A stretch of 60,000 nucleotides of DNA from Nematostella vectensis (GCF_932526225.1 NC_064037.1:1304001-1364000), one strand, 5' to 3'. Counted from the stretch's first letter, positions 12,401 through 20,414 are shown. Made by a program: numbers and translations. Notes: generated by a model from the letters alone, not told the origin.

Positions 12401-15400
12401 TCATGTAATTTTTCAGCTTTTCAGCTTAGAGAAGGGGATGTTGTAGTTTTACTTCCGGTTAATTAGCATATCTTTCGCACATGCGCACCCGGATGGAGTT
12501 CCTCGTGTAGTCCGCCATGTTTTGTACTGTGTTAATAAAATAGGTGAATAAAAAGCCTTCAAGTCAACTTATTACATATAGCAACTTACTGTTTGACTTA
12601 CGCCGGACTTCTCTCTTATAGCAACTTACTGTTTGACTTACGCCGGACTTCTCTCATATAGAAACTTACTGTTTGACTTACGCCGGACTTCTCTCATATA
12701 GAAACTTACTGTTTGACTTACGCCGGACTTCTCTCATATAGCAACTTACTGTTTGACTTACGCCGGACTTCTCTCATATAGCAACTTACTGTCCGACTTA
12801 CGCCGGACTTCTCTCATATAGCATCTTACTGTTTGACTTACGCCGGACTTCTCTCTTATAGCAACTTACTGTTTGACTTACGCCGGACTTCTCTCATATA
12901 GCAACTTACTATTTGACTTACGCCGGACTCTTCTCATATAGCAACTTACTGTTTGACTTACGCCGGACTTCTCTCATATAGCAACTTACTGTTTGACTTA
13001 CGCCGGACTCTTCTCATATAGCAACTTACTGTTTGACTTACGCCGGACTTCTCTCATATAGCAACTTACTATTTGACTTACGCCGGACTTCTCTCATATA
13101 GCAACTTACTGTTTGACTTACGCCGGACTTCTCTCATATAGCAACTTACTGTTTGACTTACGCCGGACTTCTCTCATATAGCAACTTACTGTTTGACTTA
13201 CGCCAGACTTCTCTCATATAGCAACTTACTGTTTGACTTACGCCGGACTTCTTTCATATAACAACTTACTGTTTGACTTACGCCGGACTTCTCTCATATA
13301 GCAACTTACTGTTTGACTTACGTCGAGGGAAATATAAAGTTTACGTTAATCCCTACCACTCTCTGTTTCCTTTCTCACATAGCTTACTGCTTGGCTTGTG
13401 AATTATACGAATGTAAGATAAAGGCCTACTTAACCCACCCGGCCCCCTCTTCTGTCAACACACCCCCTCTCCCCCCTCCCCCTCTTTCTGTCTTGTAGTG
13501 ATCTTACTGCAGTTTCCGCAGCTGAATGGGCAATCCTCCATCCTTCTCGCCAACACTTCCGGGTCTTTTGGCTTGCAATTGGACTCATTGGCATATTGTT
13601 TACACAAGTCAACATATCTGTCATAGCACATTTTTTCTGTAAGGGAATTAAAGTAGTTAAGGTAAAGCTTGTTTAATGGACCATGAAATATTTGCAACCA
13701 TTCAGCAATTTAGCAGTTAAACTCTCGTTGCTGGCTCTCCTTTCTTAGCTTATTTCTTACGTACGAGGGCAGCCTTTGTAATCCGGTCCATCTGCAGTTG
13801 TTTGTCCATCCATACAACAGCCATATGCGCTTTCGCTGCAGTCAACGTACGGCTCTGAAAGCGAGATAAAAATATGACTTGCCTACGTATAAATGGATCT
13901 TTTTACGTCCGATAATGAAGAGAGAACGACGGGCGATAGCCCTAAATTGACGAGCTTTGTCATCGCTATCAAGATGGGGACCATGACGACGGCGAAGACG
14001 ATGATGGTGACGACGATGATAATGTTGATGATGGTGACGATGATGATTATGATGATGGAGATGATGATGATGACGATGATGGTTATGACGACGATGGTTA
14101 TAATGATGATGATGATGATGATGGAAATGTTGGTGACGATGGTGATGATGATGACGACGGTGATAATCTTAAGTTCACTAATGATGACGGTTTACGTGCA
14201 TTTGAAATATGGAACTTGTAACACTTACTGCAAAAGCCACAAAACTTTGGACATCTTCTCTCCAGGAATGGGCGAAACTGCAAGCTTGAACAGTATTTTT
14301 TGTACTGTTCTGGGCATGGGCCAGTGTCCTTGCATTTCTCATCTATAAAAAAGTCAGTAATTCTTCTCATTGGCAGTGTAAGGATGGAAAAGTTCACTGC
14401 CGTAGCGGGCCTCAAAATAATGGAGGGGGCACAGCCACGCCCTACTGGTCATTTCCTCATAATTTTCTAAAATATTGGGGAATGACACGTGCCCCCAGTG
14501 CCCCACCCTCTGCTGCGTCCCTAAATATTAGAGGCTTATTAAAGATTAATGTGCTGGTTATGGATCTAAGGGGGGTCATTTCCTGGAAAATTAATGGATC
14601 GCCCGTTTACACTCGCCTATTTCTAACGAACCTGATGGGCAGCCTTGCTGGTTTGGTCCAGCGGCAGGAGTCTTTCCATCCGAACAGCACCCATACTTGC
14701 TACCGCTGCAATCAACCTCTGATTCTGGAAACGTAATGGGAATGCTTGATGCCACGCGTTTGCATGTGGTAAATCACTTTGTAAAAGATAACAAAGGGCT
14801 TGGAATACTTACTGCAGTAGCCACAAAATTTGGGACATCTTCTTTCAAGAAACGGACGATATTTAGCACTTGAACAGAATTGTTTGTACTCTATTGGGCA
14901 CGGAAACCGGTCCTCGCATTTCTCACCTAGACAACAAAGATATTTATTTTCGTGCTGGTGCAGGGAGGATTTAACCATTCCTCCGGCCCTTGCACTTTTG
15001 AAATCTTTGAAAGTTTAAGGACAAAACAAACAAAGGGCGCTTACATGGGCTTCCTGTAGTAATGTTAATCACTTCCCTACTGGGCTTGTAAGGGAAGGAA
15101 TGTCAGTTTGGTGTTATGGTTTGTCGTGTGCATTGAATTTTAACAAACTATACAAGCAGGTCACATGTAGAAATCCGTGTAGTGTTTTATCGTTAAGGTT
15201 TTTGCACATTTTTGCCAAATTTGAGGGAATGTGGTGGTTTACTATCATAATTTAGCCTAACAAACCCCATTCCTCCGGCCCTGGCACTTCACCCATTCTC
15301 AGCCGCCATTTTGAATTATTTTGAAAACAAAGTCAAGCGCATTCGCAACGATCGGGTTACATGGAAACAATCTCTTTCCCAGGGCCCACGCAATACCCAT

Positions 15401-15984
15401 TTGTAGCAGAACACAATCGTATCTTCCACAGGAAACCCGTGAATCTCACGTGCGTAAACCATATTTACGCGGGCTTTACTCTTTTCTGTTATAAAACGCT
15501 TGAATGACATCTTGTTTTAACGCTCTTCTGTTTTATGGAATACACGCGCTTCTTTCTGATAGGGACGAGATCAAGTACTTTGACATTGCTTAGGCATCAT
15601 TGATCAATATAGCGTCTTCAAAGATGCTATTCTCAATTCATTTATAGTTTCAATACAATAATTTCGAGACATATAGTATAGTAGGACTATCACAATACCA
15701 ATTTTCAAGTCCAATGCTTAAGATCTTATAAATTAGATAGTAAAGCATATGTAGAAAACTATTTTATTAACAATATATTGTTAGTACAAATACATGGCAT
15801 CCCCCCCCCCTGCCCCTCACAAAGGGTAGTGCGGAACAGACTGCTTTTGTTTATTTAGATTTCTTTCCTGAAAAAGTTTTTAAAATTAATACCCAAGAAT
15901 GATATTAACTCATACTGACTCACCTTCCCCAAGAGAAACGGCAAATAACACAATCACAGCAAAAAATCTAAGACAGAATTTCAT
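3366..15984 (-). CDS. Gene A: secreted protein alternating ShKT and papilin-like cassettes (8 exons visible, 3' end outside window)
   Basis: Joined on the minus strand from 15984-15924, 14926-14813, 14724-14632, 14342-14229, 13854-13765, 13636-13508, 3893-3798 and 3488-3366. The first exon starts with ATG and encodes a 20-residue hydrophobic signal peptide. Every later exon starts with two bases and ends with one base of split codons (phase 1-1), so any of them can be added or dropped without a frame change. ShKT exons (six cysteines, C-x-D start, C-x3-C-x2-C end) alternate with short cassettes of the type YGCC-x-DG...GC, known from papilin-like extracellular proteins. The gene is predicted to be secreted. 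Its function is unknown; ShKT modules occur in anemone toxins but also in enzymes and matrix proteins, and the many-domain layout argues against a simple peptide toxin. The 9.6-kb intron between 13508 and 3893 holds arrays and a gypsy insertion and could hide more exons. No stop codon is seen, so the gene continues to the left. Confidence 0.8.
3497..3725. repeat. 14-bp array (GGGAGCGATATAAT)
   Basis: About 16 copies of a 14-bp unit containing GCGATATAAT or GCGATATCAT, starting within about 10 bp of the acceptor of the ShKT exon at 3488. Intronic in gene A. Confidence 0.92.
3798..3893 (-). CDS. Gene A exon: papilin-like CC cassette
   Basis: 32 codons, phase 1-1, acceptor TTTTGCGCAG, donor C|GTATGT. 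Encodes IGYGCCWDGTSALGEDKKGC. The 66-bp array begins immediately upstream of its acceptor. Assignment to gene A rests on strand, phase and the alternating domain order; a separate second gene of the same type cannot be excluded across the 9.6-kb gap. Confidence 0.72.
3902..6945. repeat. 66-bp minisatellite
   Basis: About 46 copies of a 66-bp unit that includes CATTAGCCAAATAGTC and GAGTAAGAATCCCTCGTC, with 62-64-bp variants (AGACAAG, AAACAG, GTCTTAGCC). It begins 9 bp upstream of the acceptor of the exon at 3893. Because 66 is divisible by three, long minus-strand frames run through it; they do not resemble any protein. Blocks such as 4441-4900 recur at 5880-6340 and blocks such as 5400-5700 at 6580-6900, so longer segments were also duplicated. 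Confidence 0.97.
6946..7220. other. Spacer between arrays, no supported gene
   Basis: Unique-looking sequence in the large gene A intron. A minus-strand stretch after CCCCTTGCAG (about 7132) encodes a short Ser/Thr/Pro-rich run, but its phase does not fit the phase-1 exons on either side, so it is not called. Confidence 0.5.
7221..7983. repeat. 40-bp minisatellite, left part
   Basis: About 19 copies of a 40-bp unit containing CAACTTACTGTTTGACTTAC and GCCGGACTTCTCTCATATAG. Interrupted at 7989 by a gypsy retrotransposon and resumed at 12577. On the gene A sense strand every unit carries CAGTAAGT and GCGTAAGT, both good matches to a 5' splice site. Confidence 0.97.
7989..8126 (+). repeat. 5' LTR (138 bp)
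   Basis: Starts TGTTGTAGTTTTAC and ends CTTATTACA. Contains two AATAAA-type signals near its end (GTTAATAAAATAGG and GTGAATAAAAAG). Unusually short for a gypsy LTR. Confidence 0.96.
8127..8139 (+). other. Primer binding site
   Basis: TGGTGTCAGAAGC directly follows the 5' LTR, with the TGG that pairs with a tRNA CCA end. The matching tRNA was not determined. Confidence 0.75.
8215..12291 (+). CDS. Gag-Pol polyprotein of the gypsy element (1358 aa)
   Basis: One frame without stops or frameshifts encodes the whole polyprotein. Order: Gag; zinc knuckles at about residues 211-248 (CGNCGTSH-type and CSNCGKPNHWAKVC); aspartic protease with DTGA near 330; reverse transcriptase with VDARSGYW and the active-site core ITDDIV (DD at 633-634); RNase H with VDASQRG near 779 and HTDHKPLEAI; integrase with an N-terminal H-x3-H...C-x2-C zinc site and a DDE core at D1058 and E1147. 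The residue 35 positions before the glutamate, where the second catalytic Asp is expected, is Gly1111 (TGHDTQF in place of the usual S-D-N-G type motif). Reverse transcription looks intact; integration may be impaired. Gag and Pol are fused in one frame, so no frameshift is needed to make Pol. Confidence 0.96.
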   Translation: MAELTGLTSPRMDWNATDLQQALKKFKATVELYFSGPLKSKSEEEKVSYLLIWTGEEGIELVSTWSLTSDEKKKLSTYWEKFEEYVAPKSNFRLARFKLRTLKQKDDEPVDSFIKKVRLLASECRYDNVDEHIIDALIFGSRRPRVQAKLLELDKTLTLAKAIDIARTEEATSAQLQDIRGTNTIPVHATTHKSPSSHPKTHSRENKQIQTCGNCGTSHNVTQKSLCPANGTKCSNCGKPNHWAKVCRSTKPQGPTPRGRGRRGNRNKSKQQINTLSNENASTAPEPLDSPQLYFHSLTIDSMSRQITQALVNIQVNSSNGTLPLLCKIDTGAEGNVIPLSNYKHIYPESLCDIDGKPLSLAPSDTRITAYGGHEVQHYGTCNLTLLHNGQSSPHEFHVVNTTGPTILGLPTCTAMKLVTLNHSLSKDQAEPAEIRPAQVPKDDPEAKAALLRQYADCFEGIGCFSGEFHITLDPTVPAVVHPPRRVPEALQEPLRKELESLVQQGIITKVDEPTDWVNSLVCSTKRNGSIRLCLDPKDLNCAIKRPHHRTPTLDEVLSKLSGSEYFSIVDARSGYWNIKLDQESSLYTTFNSPHGRFRFLRLPFGLICAQDIFQKKVDETFGDLPGVTGITDDIVVYGRNRKEHDYNLKAVMERARETGLKFNADKCKIASKELVFFGHTLSADGLKLDPAKVEAINNMDPSTSLTDLQVFLGMTQYLSRFIPNLASTAAVLWDLTRKSSQFQWCPEHQKAVDDIKKLITSPASLQYFDSTKPVVIQVDASQRGLGATLIQDKGPVEYRSKLLTETERRYSNIEREMLAVVHGLEKFHYYAYGRHVQVHTDHKPLEAIFKKHLASAPPRIARMMLRIQKYDIDIRYVPGKDIPLADALSRLNPSPGDTIAGLDVSIHELHLHLNASPTRITQIQEETRKDTTLHSLRAVIAQGWPNKRAECPELLHPYWNYRDELTVADGLVLKGTRIVIPKTLQPDVLQQLHYAHQGAEKCKLRAKGSVFWANINADIDNMVKSCAPCQHNQSMNTKEPLMPHDVPPRPWHTLASDLFSWNGSPYLLLSDYYSKFPIVRKLTNIQSSTVIAHLKGIFEEHGIPDKLVTGHDTQFTSALFKGFSSTYGFIHTTTSPYYKEANGFIERNVQTVKDLLQKCKESGQDPHLAMLCLRTTPLGHTLPSPAELLNSRIYQSNLPATSRHALLNKPDYDANVKLQARQDRQKSYYDRTSKCLQPVYPQDAVRVFNPLNSKWEPGIVRAAAPTPRSHIVDMANGSTLTRNRRHIRPTGEKLSLNNTSATDDYEPVSEPAPNGNQPPTEPRTSTPGTPAKSTPTQSGPPLRRSTRTVKPPDRLNL
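12428..12438 (+). other. Polypurine tract
   Basis: AGAGAAGGGGA immediately upstream of the 3' LTR, the expected plus-strand priming site. Confidence 0.8.
12439..12576 (+). repeat. 3' LTR (138 bp)
   Basis: Read base by base, no difference from the 5' LTR was found. Confidence 0.96.
12577..13320. repeat. 40-bp minisatellite, right part
   Basis: Continuation of the 7221-7983 array after the retrotransposon, about 18.5 units. Same unit and same variants (TCTTATAG for TCATATAG). The array ends about 190 bp from the donor of the ShKT exon at 13508. Confidence 0.97.
13508..13636 (-). CDS. Gene A exon 6: ShKT domain
   Basis: 43 codons, phase 1-1, acceptor CTTACAG, donor CA|GTAAGA. Six cysteines: MCYD, DLC, NCKP, DCPF, SCG, NC. 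The longer spacing between cysteines 3 and 4 sets it apart from exons 2 and 4. Confidence 0.85.
13765..13854 (-). CDS. Gene A exon 5: papilin-like CC cassette
   Basis: 30 codons, phase 1-1. Carries YGCCMDGQTTADGPDYKGC. Acceptor TTTCAG. Two overlapping donors are possible, C|GTACGT (phase 1, chosen because all sibling exons end in phase 1) and AC|GTAAGA five bases further (phase 2). Confidence 0.78.
13975..14170. repeat. GAT/GAC microsatellite
   Basis: Imperfect (ATG/ACG)n trinucleotide tract. It creates a Met-rich plus-strand frame (13893-14348) that overlaps a minus-strand ShKT exon and is not a gene. It sits in the intron between gene A exons 4 and 5. Confidence 0.9.
14229..14342 (-). CDS. 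Gene A exon 4: ShKT domain
   Basis: 38 codons, phase 1-1, acceptor TTTTATAG, donor CA|GTAAGT. Six cysteines: KCKD, GPC, KYC, RRC, KFCG, GFC. Sister of exon 2. Confidence 0.88.
14395..14530. repeat. Dispersed repeat fragment shared with 35430-35540
   Basis: GGCACAGCCACGCCCTACTG followed by GTCATTTCC recurs as GGCACAGCCATGCCTCTACTG...GTCATTTCC at about 35442. Both lie in G-rich or C-rich contexts with nearby GGGGCACTGGGG-like stretches. Probably remnants of one short transposable element. Confidence 0.5.
14632..14724 (-). CDS. Gene A exon 3: papilin-like CC cassette
   Basis: 31 codons, phase 1-1. Encodes DCSGSKYGCCSDGKTPAAGP and then a final GC. The pattern C-x2-S-x-YGCC-x-DG-x-T-x-A-x-GP...GC matches the short cassette repeated in papilin-like proteins. 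Acceptor TTTCCAG, donor G|GTTCGT (a weaker donor than its neighbours). Confidence 0.78.
14813..14926 (-). CDS. Gene A exon 2: ShKT domain
   Basis: 38 codons, phase 1-1, acceptor TTGTCTAG and donor CA|GTAAGT. Six cysteines in ShKT order: KCED, FPC, QFC, RRCP, KFCG, GYC. Very close to the exon at 14229-14342 (shared FRPF/YRPF-LERRCPKFCG block), so the two arose by a local duplication. Confidence 0.88.
15019..15923. other. Intron 1 of gene A, no feature recognised
   Basis: AT-rich sequence with a C-run at 15800-15812. No ShKT-like exon or known repeat is seen on either strand. Confidence 0.6.
15924..15984 (-). CDS. Gene A exon 1: signal peptide
   Basis: ATG at 15984-15982 opens MKFCLRFFAVIVLFAVSLGE, a basic start followed by a hydrophobic core, typical of a secretory signal. 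The exon ends in phase 1 at a consensus donor (G|GTGAGT). A TATA box lies 75 bp upstream. This ATG is preferred because it is the only one that gives a signal peptide joined to an in-phase donor. Confidence 0.8.
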
Positions 15985-16058
15985 TTTGAATGTTTTTGCA
16001 CCGACTTCACACTCCCTCTAGATAGAAGACGTTAACTGCTTTGAATTTGTGCGCCATT

Positions 16059-16066
16059 TATTTATA
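16059..16066 (-). promoter_or_regulatory. TATA box of gene A
   Basis: TATAAATA on the minus strand, 75 bp upstream of the gene A start codon, leaving room for a short 5' UTR. A second copy of this promoter region lies at 17475-17745. Confidence 0.55.
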
Positions 16067-16330
16067 CGCTCTCACGAGTAACCACAGCGTAAAGAAAGCG
16101 TTTCTATTGGCTGTCGCTTTCTAACGGTTGTTTTGTGGCTCTGGTGACCATGCAAGCGAGGAAAATAATTATAAGCCTTTATTGGTAACGATGATGATAC
16201 GCGCCTTTGCAGACGATCAGATATTGTACCACGGGAACTATGATTTCTTGTAAACAATTTAAGCCCACACAACACGCCGAACAAAATTATATAACGAATT
16301 AATGCAAATGAGAGATACTGTAAACTACAG

Positions 16331-17326
16331 CACAGGTAGCCCAGGCTCCAGGCGAGTGTAGGTTTATTACAGAGTTTGTATGAGCGAACAGAGTTTGTAT
16401 GAGCGAACAAATCTTGTTGAAATAAATATGCTGATTTGAAAATAAAACAGTAGCTTGACGTTGCTGCTACTCAAACCCGCCATTAGTTGCCATTGAAGGC
16501 AAATTTTCCCGTCGCCTTCTGTATATAAAATAGACAAGGTTGCAAACTCCGACAACCGCCAAATTCCAAAGTGCTCAACAAATCCACCGATCCTTTCAAA
16601 ATCCAGACTCACACGGTAAAATAAACCTCGCAGAATCATAGCACACATATTTATCCTTCTAACCATACTTTTTGATCGCCTTTTTGTCCCGGTTTTGCCG
16701 TTTGAGCGGCGAGAATCTTTCTTTTGAATTTGAAAATATTCGTGATAGCGACGCTCGATGGGCCGTTCGTGGAGAAAAAGACAATACACGGCATGCCAAA
16801 TTATACCAGCCGGGGTAGGCTGCTTCGCATCAGTTTGACCTTGCTATGCCTTGTATCTCTGAGTCTTTACCGACGTCCCTCCCAACCTTATTACCACCCC
16901 AACTTATAGAAAATGCCGAAATAAAATCTGTCTATCTATCATTTATCTATTTATTCATTTGTTTGTTTATTTTTCTTTCATTGTTTGTACAACGGACATC
17001 CACGGTACCGTTTATCTTACAATAAGATAACATGTTTTCTTTTTTCATTTCATTTTTTGGGGGATTGGAATGATTTTTTTTAGCAAATCCCTAAAAGGTT
17101 TTTCGTCCGTCGCACCGCTTTGGTCAAATTGATGCGAAGCACCCTACCCCGGCTGGTAAGAATTTGTCATGGCGTGTATTGTCTATTTGAGTAGTTTGAG
17201 TTTGAGTAGCAGCAACTTCAAGCTACTGTTTTATTTTCAAATCAGCATATTTATTTCAACGAGATTTGTTCGCTCATACAAACTCTGTAATAAACCTACA
17301 CTCGCCGTGAGCCTGGGCTACCTGTG
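16331..17326. mobile_element. Foldback/inverted-repeat element (about 1 kb)
   Basis: Starts CACAGGTAGCCCAGGCTC and ends with its reverse complement. The left arm (16331-16480 plus 16780-16840) matches the right arm (17105-17326) almost continuously, including the blocks GAGTGTAGGTTTATTACAG and AATATGCTGATTTGAAAATA. The left arm has an extra segment of about 290 bp (16492-16780) and a duplicated GAGTTTGTATGAGCGAACA. No transposase frame and no clear target duplication are visible (flanks AACTACAG and ATTACAGT). A non-autonomous DNA transposon is likely. Confidence 0.75.
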
Positions 17327-17474
17327 ATTACAGTAAATAAAATATATGGATATATTAATCTTTTCCGAATTATTAGCAATATTGCGCTACGCCATCAGCA
17401 GTGTCACGCGACGTAAACACGCAAGATGGTCTTTTCAAACTCTGCTTTGACATGCAGAAATAAAATCCAAGATA

Positions 17475-17745
17475 TGCAATTTCATTTTGACTGTTTCCTC
17501 CATTGATTTCGCACTCAATAGAAAACGTTAAACGCTTTGATTTTACGCACCATTTATTTTATACGCTCTCACGGGTGACCACAGCGTCTAAAGGTTATTT
17601 TGCTGCTCTGGTGAGCATGCAAGCGAGGAAAATAATTATTACTATTAATTTGGATTCGCGTCTCTTACCTTAAGACGCGTAAGATATTGGGCGACGACTC
17701 CTTCGACTGCTTGTTAACAGTTCAAGCCTACTCACCGGCCTGGTG
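17475..17745 (-). pseudogene. Decayed second copy of gene A promoter and first exon
   Basis: Matches 15980-16280 in order: the start region TTTCATTTTGA, the ACGTTAA block, TTTATACGCTCTCACG with its TATA core, and GCAAGCGAGGAAAATAATTAT. The ATG context is kept but the frame after it reaches a stop (TGA) after about 16 codons and has no hydrophobic signal or donor. The foldback element lies between the two copies. Confidence 0.7.
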
Positions 17746-18441
17746 GGGCGAATCATTTACTGCCGAATCAAACGAATCATGCTAAGCAATCGGCAGTGAA
17801 GCGCAAAGCGAATCCAGGGTCTTGTATCCTTTTTTTTTTTCTTATTTGAAAACTGCGCTATGTGTAAGCAAAAAATCAATTGTCTGTTATTTCTAAACAT
17901 TTCAAATCGGTATTAAGTAAACGAAAACATAAAACAATCCCGAACGAGCTCATCTCTTTACAACGATGATCTCATATTTTATTTTACTATTGTATTTTAG
18001 TTATTATGTTATTAAATTAAAATAATGCTTTAAAAAACAATGGTTGCTGCTCCATGGAAGGGAGTGTTTTTTTTGGGCCTCTAATCTAATGGGATACGGG
18101 AGGCTGCAATTTGTGATCCTGCGGTTTTTTCCAAAATTTTCGGTCCTCTACCCTCTAATCTCGCTCCCAGACAACGTCCCTTTGTACATTGACGCGAAAA
18201 TCTCAATGCGCTTAGTTTTATATAATACTGTAACGTTTTGTCAGCTGTGACTGGGGAATGTTTTAAAGGCTGAACGTTCTGATAAAAATGTTCTGAATTT
18301 TCTTTATTAAGAAATGCTTTATAGCAGGTCACTAAGCTCTTTCAAAAGCTTTTCCGTCTCAATTAGTTCATCCCGTACAAAATGTATTCAATCCATTGAC
18401 ACGCAGTAGTTGAAGATAAATACTCCTCGATGACAACTCAA
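17746..18441. other. Intergenic, no gene recognised
   Basis: Includes a T-run at 17830-17840. Short open frames on both strands (18044-18250 plus, 18081-18332 minus) overlap each other and have no recognisable features. Confidence 0.6.
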
Positions 18442-18447
18442 TTTATT
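18442..18447 (-). terminator. Poly(A) signal of the 322-aa gene
   Basis: AATAAA on the minus strand about 112 bp downstream of the stop codon at 18559. Confidence 0.5.
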
Positions 18448-18558
18448 GACAAAGATGTTGAAGTCGTCTCCACACGTCCCATAGTCCTGGGAACGAGAGT
18501 GGTCAGCGGTAATCTCTACAGTAGTGTACTCGGGAAAACCGTTTTAAAAACTGCTCCA

Positions 18559-19527
18559 TTATAAACCAGCTGGTGCAGAAATCGAGTGCCCATTGTTGTG
18601 TCGTGATAATGGCTCAGAGTGCTTCGCTGACATTCCATACAGCTCTCTGCTGTCTAATATTACTTGAGAGGGGCCTGGTTTCAACTCGAAAGGTTTCAAA
18701 GTCGCTACAAATTCTTTTACCGCGACGCGAGCGAGTTTGTTCTCCTTCTCCCGCCAATTTTGCACCCCGCCTACATCAATGAGGGGCTGTCGTGAGGGTG
18801 GCTCGATCATGCTTTTTCTTATCCCCACGACCTGCAGCGCGCGCTCGTGAGCTCTTGTCACATGCGGGGGCGGATGTAAACTCGCCAACCACGGTGGAGC
18901 GCTCCAAGCTCTCTCCCTTCCCGCTACGAAAAAATCTGAAACTCTCCTCCACATGTAACATTTCATGCTTATTACCGTCGACGGCCGAATGATTTCCCCC
19001 TTTCGGAACGAGTACTCCATTTTGTAAGGGATACGGAAGTTTTTGTTTAGCTCCTTCAGCTTGGTGGCTGGAGGCTCGCATGGCGCTGACCTCTCAGATC
19101 CACTCTCAGATCCTTCATCAGCCCGCTTGGCCCTCTCTGTAACCTTGGCAACGAGATGGGGATTGTAACTCCAACCCTCACTTTCAGCTTGTTCTAAATT
19201 TGTATTTGCTTTCTTTGCTCTATTTTCAAGTAGCACTTGTCGGGTTTGTATGTCTAATTTTCCAGCGCGAAAATAACAATGATTTTGCTCCAGCTTTATT
19301 TTTTCAGACTTGAAGTTTAAAGTCATATTTTCATGTCGTTTTGCAATTTCAGCGCTTTTGATAAGACGTTGGTAAAAATTCTTTGCAGTTAATTCCTGGG
19401 AATATTCAAGATTACTGACTATGTCATCAGATTGTTTCTGAATCCGGTACATGTACTTTTTCAACTCCCTTTCTTCCATCTTGTTCGCCCCAAGACCACC
19501 GGTCTTCAACTTCTCTCGATCTCCCAT
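18559..19527 (-). CDS. Uncharacterised 322-aa protein, probable single-exon gene
   Basis: A 969-bp minus-strand frame starting MGDREKLKTGGLG, not low-complexity and not part of any repeat. The N-terminal half is rich in Glu, Lys, Gln and Arg with a heptad-like, coiled-coil character (about residues 15-120). A Ser/Glu-rich acidic stretch (DEGSESGSERSAP) follows near residue 140. The C-terminal half is basic with Pro and Trp (RRVSDFF, PPWLASLHPPP). It has no signal peptide or membrane segment, so a cytoplasmic or nuclear protein is likely. An AATAAA signal lies about 112 bp after the stop. The family is not recognised. A processed retrocopy or a fused intron in the middle (about residues 195-235) are alternatives. 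Confidence 0.6.
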   Translation of the reverse strand: MGDREKLKTGGLGANKMEERELKKYMYRIQKQSDDIVSNLEYSQELTAKNFYQRLIKSAEIAKRHENMTLNFKSEKIKLEQNHCYFRAGKLDIQTRQVLLENRAKKANTNLEQAESEGWSYNPHLVAKVTERAKRADEGSESGSERSAPCEPPATKLKELNKNFRIPYKMEYSFRKGEIIRPSTVISMKCYMWRRVSDFFVAGRERAWSAPPWLASLHPPPHVTRAHERALQVVGIRKSMIEPPSRQPLIDVGGVQNWREKENKLARVAVKEFVATLKPFELKPGPSQVILDSRELYGMSAKHSEPLSRHNNGHSISAPAGL

Positions 19528-20414
19528 CTCGAATTAAATGAAATTGTCACCACATCCAAGATAAACAAAACGTTCTAACATCAACAATTCAATATTTAAC
19601 TCAAATATTTACCCTCTAACTTCGTTATCCTCTGAATATATCGCGTATTTTAAGTGTCCTCTAAAATGTTTTCATTTAGGCCGCAAATGACCATCAGTTT
19701 CGTGTTTTCCCTCTCAGTATCCATGAAAACACAGAGCTCAAACCCAGAAATGGCGGTATAATTTATTTGTTTGCATTAAAAATTACAGGCAAGCAGCCAA
19801 TGAGAAAGCAAATTATTTATTAAATAGTGCATTAATGCTATTTTTCCTTTCGGGATACGACAGGTGGTTCTGAAAAATGTTTTTTCGCTTGTTTTAATTA
19901 GAAACCATGTATTTTTAATGGAATGGAAACACAAATGCTCCCAGTGGGCGTGCGGCAGATCATACGTCGATATAACACTTTTTAATTTACAGCACAATAG
20001 GTTCACAAAACAGATAATTACTAAGAACAAATTCATAAGAGTTTCTTCAAAACAGTGCTCCTAATAGATGCTGTAACTAATAAAAATAGAAAACGTGTTC
20101 TGACGCAGGCGCACTGGGCAGGCATTTTTCCCATGCGTCTTTCCATCTATTGGTCCAACGAATGCGCCGTTTTACAGATGGAGGGCTTCGGCAAAATGGG
20201 TTTGTTCACAGCTGTCTTCGAATATTTATAGCTTTTTTCTCACTCAATAACAGCATTTCAAACCTTTAGCATTCAGCTTTATCGTAAAACTAGCACACAT
20301 TTTCAAGACGGCTGTAAACAAACTTGTCACTGCCTCGCTTTCACGCTCGAATTACACAGAACCCCCATTAACAGCCAATTGACCAATTGGATATAAATTA
20401 TTCCTTCTTCGTTA
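19528..20414. other. Intergenic between the 322-aa gene and gene B
   Basis: AT-rich; short overlapping frames on both strands at 19776-20064 look random. It should hold the promoter of the 322-aa gene and the 3' UTR of gene B. No clear AATAAA was found for gene B; AATAAT at 20398 is a weak candidate. Confidence 0.55.

Larger units (their letters stand above)
7989..12576 (+). mobile_element. Complete Ty3/gypsy-type LTR retrotransposon
   Basis: 4588-bp element with two identical 138-bp LTRs (7989-8126 and 12439-12576), TG...CA ends, and a 5-bp target duplication TATAG at 7984-7988 and 12577-12581. It carries a primer binding site next to the 5' LTR, a polypurine tract next to the 3' LTR and one uninterrupted gag-pol frame. 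Identical LTRs mean a recent insertion. It sits inside the 40-bp minisatellite, in the opposite orientation to gene A. A T-run at 12352-12364 lies in its 3' untranslated part. Confidence 0.97.

Noticed and set aside
13893-14348. Met-rich plus-strand frame
   Set aside because: Driven by a GAT/GAC microsatellite and overlapping a well-supported minus-strand ShKT exon.
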